Assembly: GCA_021805725.1 (NCBI GenBank)
Contig: JAJZEH010000007.1
Location: 124,001 to 188,000 of the forward strand
Direction: 5' to 3'
Origin: Pseudomonadota bacterium
GTDB taxonomy: Bacteria; Pseudomonadota; Gammaproteobacteria; Burkholderiales; Ferrovaceae
Length of the DNA: 64,000 nucleotides
Under the pieces are notes generated by a model. That model searched no databases. It was not told where the DNA came from and worked only from the letters and a program-made list of their open reading frames with translations. This document shows positions 9,846-17,070 of the stretch, piece by piece; position 1 is the stretch's first letter; each line of letters starts with the position of its first letter. The translations under genes and the position numbers were made by a program.

Positions 9846-9897
9846 CGTGGCGTGGGTTTATTCGGGTATTTATGATTGATCGTGCAAACGGGGAATA

Positions 9898-10584
9898 CTA
9901 GAACACAATTGAATTATCCCGTTTATAAAAAAGGGTAGGTCCCACCCAATTGAACAAGTGAAAGCCCTTTTGCACCAGGAGCTGGTTGAGGGGCGATTGA
10001 TGCAATTCCTCTATGCGTTGCGCGCAAGACTCCACAAGGATCAATCCCGGGGCATAGCGTTCAAAATCGAGGCCCTTGAGCACGTGAATGTCATGCCCCT
10101 CGGCATCAATGTTGAGCAGGTCGATGGTTTTTCCTGAAAATGGGGAAAGATCCAGAATGTCCGTCAAAGTCCGCGTTTCCATCATTCTGGAATGGCCGAA
10201 GCCATGGCGCGACGGTTGCCCGGGCGGAACAATCTGCTCTCCCACCGAAAAGTCCTTGTCCGTCTGAACCATTGCCAGGCCAGAACTATCGGAGACTGCT
10301 GCAACCACGTTGTGATCCTTGGGCCGCACCCATCGAAAGGTCTTGATCTTGATCTCACCCATGTCGACGTTGACCCCTCGCCATCCACGCTGGTAGAGAA
10401 ACCATGTATTGGAGAATTTTTTGGGATGCCAACACCCCACGTCCACATAGAACCCCATGGGTTTCGTCACGATATGCCTGAGAACCGCCTCCTCTCCGTA
10501 CTGAGAGTGGTTCACTGACCAGGATTTGATCAGAAACGATCTTCGAAACACCCTGATGTTGGCCAATAGCGATTTAATGGGCAT
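9898..10584 (-). CDS. FkbM-family methyltransferase
   Basis: This 228-residue protein resembles SAM-dependent FkbM methyltransferases, which often O-methylate sugars in glycan clusters. It shows YVDVGCWHPKKFSNTWFLY (SAM motif I region), GWRGVNVD, then TIDLLNIDAEGHDIHVLKG and a PGLILVE strand, the usual FkbM order. The ATG at 10584 overlaps the stop of the upstream gene as TGATG, which favours it; a GTG one codon earlier (10587) is possible. A 52-bp spacer separates it from the acyltransferase pair. The acceptor is unknown and is presumably the glycan made by this cluster. Confidence 0.85.
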   Translation of the reverse strand: MPIKSLLANIRVFRRSFLIKSWSVNHSQYGEEAVLRHIVTKPMGFYVDVGCWHPKKFSNTWFLYQRGWRGVNVDMGEIKIKTFRWVRPKDHNVVAAVSDSSGLAMVQTDKDFSVGEQIVPPGQPSRHGFGHSRMMETRTLTDILDLSPFSGKTIDLLNIDAEGHDIHVLKGLDFERYAPGLILVESCAQRIEELHQSPLNQLLVQKGFHLFNWVGPTLFYKRDNSIVF

Positions 10585-11381
10585 CACGACTCACTTTTGC
10601 GTTGATAACGATCAGGATCAAAGCCATCCGGAAGATACTTTTCTTCCAGATGCGCCGAAGCCGAAGGGATGGGCACACCCAATGTGCGCCTTCGACACCC
10701 TGCCAACAGCACGAGGTGTGCCATGCCCTGACGCAATAGCAGCTTGAACTTGAGCCTGCCCCCATTAAATCCGGGCTTGGTCAAAAATATCCAGTCATAG
10801 AAATCCTGAAGCTTGGGGCGCAGCTTCAGTTTTCCCAGCCACACCCAGCGGTCCTCTCTCAGGGTGCGCACATGACAGGCAAACGAATGCGTCGTGGAAT
10901 TGGTGGTACGCCACAGAACCTGACGGCCCTTGAATACCCGGGTGGGCTCTGACAACTGATCATCGTTGACGTAGGGATTTCTGCCCCTGCCAAAGACACC
11001 ATATTTGTCGGGATGGTCGTAGAGGGTGACATAGTCGAACACCGTCAGCCCTTCTTCCAGGATTTCGCCTGCTTGCGGAACGTGAAGATAATCATCTTCG
11101 ATGAAATAAACGATGTCTTCATCATCCAGCTGCTCCAATGCGTGCTTCACGAGGTGGTAAAAGGCAGGGGTCTGTCCCAGATGAGTCACTTCAAACCTGA
11201 AAAATTCCTTGCGTGAAAGCAGGTCCACGGTCTCCTCGTCGCAATGATCGGCAATGCAGATCATTCGATATCCTGGAAATGAGGCCAGCAGATTGTCCAG
11301 GCACGCCAGTTTTGAAAAACCTGCAATCCGTGGTTTTGCATTGATGCGGCTGGAAATTCTGTAAAGCAGATATTTGTTCAT
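10584..11381 (-). CDS. Putative glycosyltransferase-like protein
   Basis: This 265-residue protein is of uncertain family. A GT-A-like core is suggested by MICIADHCDEETVDLL in the N-terminal third and by DIVYFIEDDYLH, which resembles the acidic metal-binding motif of glycosyltransferases, but the family cannot be assigned with confidence. There is no signal peptide or clear membrane helix. It is 10 bp after the propeller-GT2 fusion and overlaps FkbM by one base, so it belongs to the same polysaccharide run. It might instead modify a nucleotide sugar or glycan acceptor. The C-terminus is basic and ends DRYQRKSES. Confidence 0.5.
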   Translation of the reverse strand: MNKYLLYRISSRINAKPRIAGFSKLACLDNLLASFPGYRMICIADHCDEETVDLLSRKEFFRFEVTHLGQTPAFYHLVKHALEQLDDEDIVYFIEDDYLHVPQAGEILEEGLTVFDYVTLYDHPDKYGVFGRGRNPYVNDDQLSEPTRVFKGRQVLWRTTNSTTHSFACHVRTLREDRWVWLGKLKLRPKLQDFYDWIFLTKPGFNGGRLKFKLLLRQGMAHLVLLAGCRRRTLGVPIPSASAHLEEKYLPDGFDPDRYQRKSES

Positions 11382-11391
11382 CCACAGCCCT

Positions 11392-13302
11392 TTACTTAAG
11401 ATGAAGTGAGGCCCGGGCTTTTTCCCATTGGCGTCTCTTGTGCAAACTTTTTGGCGTCTCCCGGGCCAGGGCCTTCATTCGCAAGGCAATGCGTTCCAGC
11501 AATTGTCCGGCAGGATAACCCGATTCAATCAAGTGCTGGTATATGCGCAGCGTTTCGAGATTGCCCTCTCTCTTGTGGGGCAAAGAAACCTCGGGATACC
11601 GGCTGGTAAACAAGTCGCGATTGGCGCGAATCAATTTTTTGGATGCCGTGGATTGTTTGAAGCTGCTCCCGCCCTGATGATAAACAAAAGCATCTTCGCA
11701 CATCATCAAGCGATACCCCGCATGGCGCATTTTGACGCTGAAATCGAAGTCTTCGTAGTAACCCAACCCATAAGCAGTGTCCAGCCCTCCCAAAGCATTC
11801 CACACCGATCTGCGTATGGCCACGCAGAAAAAATCGAGACGGTACACTGGCAACAGGCGGTTTAGCGGAGCTTGATGAAACACGGCAGCGGTCTTGATAA
11901 TCTGCTCGGGAGTGCCTTCAAGAAAATAATCCTGCTCGTTGCCCGCGGCGTTGGTAATGGGTCCGATTGCAGCAACGTCTGATCCAGCGGAAGCCAGGGC
12001 TCGTGATAAATTTTCCAGGCTGCCGGGCAGGAAAATCGTATCGTTATTGACCAATACCAGCCATTCACCCTGACCTTGTCGGGCTGCGTAGTTCATTCCC
12101 CCCGCAAATCCCAGGTTGTCCGTCAGGCATTCGTATTCCAGCTGGCTGTGATGCCGGGCATATTCCCTGATGTCCGCAGGGCTGCTGTCAGGTGATCCAT
12201 TATCCAGCAATTTCACGCGTATTTTTGGGGCATCGCACTGCGGCCATAATGAATCGAGACAACGCGCTGCAGTGGTCTGGAAATTCCGGTAGTTGAGGAC
12301 GATGAGATCCATGCTGGGAAGCGCCTTGCCAGGATCTACCAAAGGGGCAATTCTCGTTATGTTGGGCCGCCGCGGCCTGTGGCCCAGGATTCTATCCACC
12401 TGCGACGGATCCAGTTCAAGCAGGCGTGCCTTTTCATCCATCACACCGTATGAAATCAGAACACGCTCGTCGTGACTGGCCAAGCCTGCACAAAATTCGA
12501 TTCCTTCCGTTTCGAAGTGAAATGCCTTCGATTGCGATTTAATGTTGAAATGGCGATCCAGTAACAGCATATGGTGGGTAAACAAGACCTTCTTTCGTTG
12601 ATAGTCCGGATCACGTGTCACATATTTCTGCATCAGACGCGACGCCAGCGGCGCGCGGTTTCTTTGATGCGTGATGGCCAGATAATCATCACCCCACGGG
12701 ATGACCTGGGAGGATCCGGACATCATGGTGCCAGAGTTTCTGGGGGTGGCCATCCCGCCATGAACCCGGATCAGTCCGTTGGGCGTGTAACGATAAATCT
12801 CCAGCGGACGCGTCGAATAGACCAGATACAACTCATTGTCCAGCACCCAGGGCATCCAGTTTTTTTCCCGCGGCAGATGGTGCGGAGAAGGCAGAACGAT
12901 GGGATTGCGCAGTTGTTCACCGTCCACCTCCACCAGGATCATGGAATTTGTGTAGCCCCGATGGCTGCGCTGCAATCCGCTAAAGAGGGCCCATTGCCGG
13001 TCCAACCACATAAAAAGCCGACCATCCTCGAGTCCATTGCGCGCCTCGATGCAGGTCTCCAGAACTTCCTGGTCACATAACCTGACCCTGGATTGTGGCT
13101 GGAGATTCTTGTCATACACCACGAGCCAGTTTTCGCTGCTGAGGTAAGGCGCATCCGGACCGGAATAAGGGATGGGATCCAGCGCCCGGACCATCACGGA
13201 CCAGCCCCGTTCGGTGGCCATAACGGATGGATTGCATACGGCAAACGACGTGGGCACCTCAATGGAAGCTGGTATCAGCCTGAACTGGTCGACAAGTTTC
13301 AT
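11392..13302 (-). CDS. Fusion of a GH130-like beta-propeller and a GT2 glycosyltransferase
   Basis: This 636-residue protein has two parts. Residues 1-320 look like a five-bladed propeller of the glycoside-phosphorylase (GH130-like) type. They include ARNGLEDGRLF at 87-97 (the family has EDPR), repeated W/Y-rich strands, and GIEFCAGLASHDERVLISYGVMDEKA at about 267-292, which resembles the C-terminal GH130 strand. Residues 331-570 are a GT2 domain with LIVLNYRN, DNLGFAGGMNYAA, the metal motif VNNDT at 418-422 and the acid-base region YYEDFDFSVKM at 515-525, as in rhamnosyltransferases. The ATG at 13302 overlaps the upstream stop as ATGA. The propeller might bind glycan or have phosphorylase activity. 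The propeller family assignment is by eye. Confidence 0.72.
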   Translation of the reverse strand: MKLVDQFRLIPASIEVPTSFAVCNPSVMATERGWSVMVRALDPIPYSGPDAPYLSSENWLVVYDKNLQPQSRVRLCDQEVLETCIEARNGLEDGRLFMWLDRQWALFSGLQRSHRGYTNSMILVEVDGEQLRNPIVLPSPHHLPREKNWMPWVLDNELYLVYSTRPLEIYRYTPNGLIRVHGGMATPRNSGTMMSGSSQVIPWGDDYLAITHQRNRAPLASRLMQKYVTRDPDYQRKKVLFTHHMLLLDRHFNIKSQSKAFHFETEGIEFCAGLASHDERVLISYGVMDEKARLLELDPSQVDRILGHRPRRPNITRIAPLVDPGKALPSMDLIVLNYRNFQTTAARCLDSLWPQCDAPKIRVKLLDNGSPDSSPADIREYARHHSQLEYECLTDNLGFAGGMNYAARQGQGEWLVLVNNDTIFLPGSLENLSRALASAGSDVAAIGPITNAAGNEQDYFLEGTPEQIIKTAAVFHQAPLNRLLPVYRLDFFCVAIRRSVWNALGGLDTAYGLGYYEDFDFSVKMRHAGYRLMMCEDAFVYHQGGSSFKQSTASKKLIRANRDLFTSRYPEVSLPHKREGNLETLRIYQHLIESGYPAGQLLERIALRMKALARETPKSLHKRRQWEKARASLHLK

Positions 13303-14510
13303 AGGGGCAGAAGTATCCCGGCCGTAAGGACCATCGCATAGCCTTCAGCAAAATCCAGCAGATAGGAATTAAACAGACAACCAGCTGCAAAAACCACCCA
13401 TTGCCCGCGGATCAGGATCCCTATCGGGATGGACTGTCCAAATGAGGCGCGCAGCATGATTCCAAAAAATAACAGGATAACCACCAGCCCGGCGCCACCC
13501 AACTGAACGACCCACATCAGAAACTCATTATGAAGGTTGATCGTGGAAATTCGTGCCACTTCCGTTTGGCCCCTCGCCGCCAGAATTTCGGTCTCCGTCA
13601 GCACGGACCCCGTTCCGTAACCGGTCCATGGCCGCTGTGCGATCAGTTCAGCGCTCTTGCGATAGAACTCAAGCCGGATTCCCTGTGAAGTTGGAACACC
13701 CGTCTCTTCGGACTGGTGGATTTCCCTGGTGACCGAACCCAGCATGGTAGTCGGTTTTGAAGCCACCCAGAAGGTTGCTCCCAAAATAACCGCCACCGAT
13801 CCCACGACGATGCTCCAGTAGGTTTTGCCTGAGGGACGCCAAAATCGCAGCCCTTCCCACACCGCCCATAGGGCCAGCACGGGCAAAATCGCCTTACCCG
13901 TACGACCTACCATGACCCAGGAAATATTCAAAACCGTGAGCAGCGCCATGCCGAAAAGCAGCCCCTGAGCCACCCGGGAGCGCGTCGCGAAGGCCAGGCC
14001 CACACAGAGGGCAATCAGAAGGGAAAACAGAGTTCCTTGAGGAATGTGCATTTTAAAGACCGCGTCCCCAGGAGGGCCGCCGTAGGCGGGATCGCTGATA
14101 TGCGTCCATCCCAGGAACTCGCTCCATGACACCATGACCGTAATGGAGATGGAGAACGCCAACACTCTCATGGCAGTAATGCGATGGCGATCTTTCTGAA
14201 AAAAGGGCAGCAATAGGGGCAGGAACAACAGCTTGCGGTACTTCATGAACACGGCCCAGGCTTCATGATGGGGCCCCGTGGTATATAGCATGCCCAGCAA
14301 CAGCAATCCCAACATGGCCATCGCCACCAGGGCCATGGGGTTGGTCAGCAACCTGCGTGCAGCGCTCCAAAATTCCCTGGACAGGAGCGATGCCAGCAAA
14401 AGCCCGGCTCCAAAAAGATTGACCCCAGCTACGCTCACCGGAAGCGCCAGCAACATGCCATAGGCCGTGACACGCACCACAGGACCCAATGTCGGCAAGC
14501 GCTCAATCAT
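13299..14510 (-). CDS. O-antigen ligase / polymerase-like membrane protein
   Basis: This 403-residue polytopic inner-membrane protein has about ten to twelve hydrophobic helices. Its large loop contains GYGTGSVLTE and is followed by NLHNEFLMWVVQLGGAGL. The invariant-type His in an LHNEFL context followed by a Gly-rich helix is typical of the Wzy_C/WaaL O-antigen ligase family. It could ligate glycan to lipid A core or polymerise repeat units, and sequence alone does not separate these roles. It overlaps both neighbours by 4 bp (ATGA), which indicates translational coupling in the polysaccharide run. Confidence 0.85.
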   Translation of the reverse strand: MIERLPTLGPVVRVTAYGMLLALPVSVAGVNLFGAGLLLASLLSREFWSAARRLLTNPMALVAMAMLGLLLLGMLYTTGPHHEAWAVFMKYRKLLFLPLLLPFFQKDRHRITAMRVLAFSISITVMVSWSEFLGWTHISDPAYGGPPGDAVFKMHIPQGTLFSLLIALCVGLAFATRSRVAQGLLFGMALLTVLNISWVMVGRTGKAILPVLALWAVWEGLRFWRPSGKTYWSIVVGSVAVILGATFWVASKPTTMLGSVTREIHQSEETGVPTSQGIRLEFYRKSAELIAQRPWTGYGTGSVLTETEILAARGQTEVARISTINLHNEFLMWVVQLGGAGLVVILLFFGIMLRASFGQSIPIGILIRGQWVVFAAGCLFNSYLLDFAEGYAMVLTAGILLPL

Positions 14511-15808
14511 TTCGCAAGCTGCCTGGTACAGGACAAAATGGCATTAACCGCCTGCGCCGTGCCAATGGGTGGCAACGGACTGCCTTGCAGCCGGTCATCA
14601 CGCCAGTCCTGGAAAATCCTGACCAACATTCGCTGTACCTCTTCATGTCGCTCGACTTCGGCCGCATAGCCACCGTGATCCAGGATCAGGCGGGTCAACT
14701 GCGGATTGATGTGCACCAATCCGACCACTGGGCGTTCCGCCCACAGGTAATCGTAAAATTTTGACGGGATATATTCTGCGCAATCAGCTGTCGTACCGTG
14801 CAGCAACAAAAGGGCATCCACTTGATGCATGCGCTGCTGGATGCGCTCACGGCCTGAAAGCCGCGTGACCGGATCCCATTCCAGCCGCCCCTGATTCAGA
14901 AAATGCGTCTCCAGCCCATGCGTCCGGATGGCCTGCTGTCCCGGTCCGTCGATAGCCCCACCGTAACAATGAACGAAGATGCGTTCAGCCATCTCTGGGT
15001 GAGCATCACGAAATTCAGCAAAAGCCTCTACCAGCGGCTGCAGGCTACGAACAGAGGAAAGCGAGCCGAAATGCCCAAGAACCAGATCTTTCCCCCTGGC
15101 ATATGGAGCAGAGGCTTGCGGCGGCTCGGCGCCTGGCAATATAACCCGCCCCCGATCCCCCAACTCGGGATGTCGGCGTTTTGCGCTGGCCAGGGCCTGG
15201 TCGGTGAACCACCAGGCCAGGTCTGCGTACTCACAAATCATGCCTTCCAGCTTTGCCCAGAATTTAAGGTTTCGCGTTACAGGAACGGTGCCCGGAAACA
15301 GCATCGGATCATGAATTTCTGCAATCCAGCGAACGCCCGTGAGGCGTTTCAGCCAATAGCCAGCCCAATGGGCGGAATAGGCGCCACCCGTTGAATAAAC
15401 CAGCGCCGGCCTGTATTTCAGGATGTACCAGTAGCCTCGGGCGACCGCAGCTGGCGTCCAGGACCACTGACTTTGCAGGCCCACCAGGCCACGTTCCAGC
15501 AATATAAAAGGCAGCAGCAAGAGCGAAATGGAACCCGTGACCAGTCGATAGCGCCAGTCTCGCCCCCATCGCAACGCAATCAGATGGCGCAAATCGAAGC
15601 GCAAACCGGAGGGTCCCCAGGGTAGCAGCTGAACGTGCTTGAAACGCCTGTCGCGCGTACCCGTCACGGCGCTCAGCACAACGGGTTCCACACCCGCAGC
15701 CATGAGGTGGGGTATCTTGTCGGTGACGGTCAGGCTGGCTGCCCGGCCATCCATGTTGAAACCGTGGGATAAAATCAGCCAGCGCTCTGGGCCGGTGTCA
15801 CGACTCAC
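14507..15808 (-). CDS. Glycosyltransferase family 4-like protein
   Basis: This 433-residue GT-B-like glycosyltransferase begins LILSHGFNMDGRAASLTVTDKIP, an N-terminal nucleotide-fold start with a Gly-rich acceptor loop. A midsection LVYSTGGAYSAHWAGYWLKR contains a hydrophobic helix, and the C-terminal half LVLGHFGSLSSVRSLQPLVEAFAEF is the usual GT4 second Rossmann start. The start codon is GTG at 15808, overlapping the ntrX stop as GTGA and preceded by GGGGAG. It is the first polysaccharide gene after ntrX, so it should be co-expressed with it. Donor and acceptor are unknown. Confidence 0.8.
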   Translation of the reverse strand: MSRDTGPERWLILSHGFNMDGRAASLTVTDKIPHLMAAGVEPVVLSAVTGTRDRRFKHVQLLPWGPSGLRFDLRHLIALRWGRDWRYRLVTGSISLLLLPFILLERGLVGLQSQWSWTPAAVARGYWYILKYRPALVYSTGGAYSAHWAGYWLKRLTGVRWIAEIHDPMLFPGTVPVTRNLKFWAKLEGMICEYADLAWWFTDQALASAKRRHPELGDRGRVILPGAEPPQASAPYARGKDLVLGHFGSLSSVRSLQPLVEAFAEFRDAHPEMAERIFVHCYGGAIDGPGQQAIRTHGLETHFLNQGRLEWDPVTRLSGRERIQQRMHQVDALLLLHGTTADCAEYIPSKFYDYLWAERPVVGLVHINPQLTRLILDHGGYAAEVERHEEVQRMLVRIFQDWRDDRLQGSPLPPIGTAQAVNAILSCTRQLAK

Positions 15809-17070
15809 TCTTCTCCCCGCTGTGACGCCAGCCTGACGCCCAATTGTTTGAGCTTGCGATACAGGTGGGTGCGCTCCAGACCCACCCGTTCTGCAACCCT
15901 GGACATATTTCCCGCTTCCAGGCGGATGTGATACTCAAAATAGGCTTTCTCAAACTGGTCGCGCGCCTCGCGCAACGGAAGGTCGAAGCCCGCCAGTTTG
16001 GCCGCCATGGGCGTGGCCCTGTCGAACTGACTGGCCACTTTAGCCACATCATCGGCAATGATTTCAGAAGCCGTGGTGGTTAAGGCCAGGGTTCTCACGG
16101 CATTGGTCAGCGCAGGCAAATTTCCGGGCCAAGACATCTGCCGCAGCAAATTGAGCGCACCAGTACTCAGCGTTTTGACGGGAACCTCTCCTGCTTCCGT
16201 CATTCGGCTTAACAATGCCGTGGCAATTTCAGGGATGTCTTCCGCGTGGTCACGCAACGGTGGAATCGTCATGATCAGGGCAGAGAGCCGTGTAACCAGT
16301 TCAGGATCCAACATCCTTTCCTGTATCAGCGTCGCCGCGGGGTGGCTGCTGGCGCAAACCAGACGGACGTGGTGCTTTTCAAGTTTGCCCAGCAATTGCG
16401 ACAATCCTTTTTGTTGCGCCCTGGAAAGGTCGCTGATTTCAGCAATGAAGATCAAACCGCCCTGACATTCGGTCAATGGCTCAAATGGGTTCTCGGCCAT
16501 CCATTGATTATCTGCCGGGGCAAACCAGGGCGTATTGGGTCTGTGCAGATGACGCGCTGCCAGCTCGACCCCGCAACCAGGCTCACCCACCAGTAATACC
16601 GGCGCATTATGGTTTGAAATTTGATCCAGACGACGGCGAAGATCACTGATCATCTGCCCCTTTCCCAACTGGATGCTCGAGAGCTCGGGACGGAATTCCG
16701 ATTCTCCCTTTCGCAGGGCGCGTTCGACCGTTGCCAGCAGTTTGGGAAGCGCTATGGGTTTTTCCAGAAAATCGAATGCCCCAATCCGAGTCGCCTCTAC
16801 GGCAGTATCTACGGAAGCGTGGCCTGACATCATGATGACCGGCATGTTGAGTTGCCCTGCAGAGCCCCATTCCCTGAGAAGGGTAATGCCGTCCATCTGA
16901 GGCATCCAGATGTCCAGCAAGACGAGGTCAGGACGCTCTTCCTGGCGCAACAGCCTGGCTTCCATCGCGTTGGCAGCCAGCTTGACCCGATAGCCCTCGT
17001 CACTGAGGATTTCGGACAACAGTTCGCGAATGCCGACCTCGTCATCGACTACGAGGATGTGATTTGCCAT
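15805..17070 (-). CDS. ntrX: NtrX-like response regulator with degenerate AAA+ domain
   Basis: This 421-residue DNA-binding response regulator is the likely partner of the histidine kinase encoded directly upstream. The receiver domain (1-120) is complete: DD at 9-10, phospho-acceptor Asp53 in LLDIWMP, and Lys104. The central region aligns with sigma54-activator AAA+ domains but is eroded. Walker A reads GEPGCGVE (162-169) with Val instead of Lys, the Walker B end reads FIAE instead of LDE, and no GAFTGA loop is present. A Fis-type helix-turn-helix occupies about 388-410 (NMSRVAERVGLERTHLYRKL). It probably acts without sigma54 ATPase remodelling. Its start overlaps the kinase stop by one base. 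Confidence 0.88.
   Translation of the reverse strand: MANHILVVDDEVGIRELLSEILSDEGYRVKLAANAMEARLLRQEERPDLVLLDIWMPQMDGITLLREWGSAGQLNMPVIMMSGHASVDTAVEATRIGAFDFLEKPIALPKLLATVERALRKGESEFRPELSSIQLGKGQMISDLRRRLDQISNHNAPVLLVGEPGCGVELAARHLHRPNTPWFAPADNQWMAENPFEPLTECQGGLIFIAEISDLSRAQQKGLSQLLGKLEKHHVRLVCASSHPAATLIQERMLDPELVTRLSALIMTIPPLRDHAEDIPEIATALLSRMTEAGEVPVKTLSTGALNLLRQMSWPGNLPALTNAVRTLALTTTASEIIADDVAKVASQFDRATPMAAKLAGFDLPLREARDQFEKAYFEYHIRLEAGNMSRVAERVGLERTHLYRKLKQLGVRLASQRGEE

Larger units (their letters stand above)
5959..9849 (-). repeat. 1.95-kb direct tandem duplication (two acyltransferase genes)
   Basis: Bases 6728-7900 and 8677-9849 (1173 bp, constant offset of 1949 bp, no indel) read as identical in every stretch I compared. 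They end about 4 bp upstream of the two start codons. The remaining 3' parts (5959-6727 and 7911-8676) are related but diverged, with patches of identity such as the segment encoding LYPGLKRQSEVQGFALAQYT. Confidence 0.93.
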
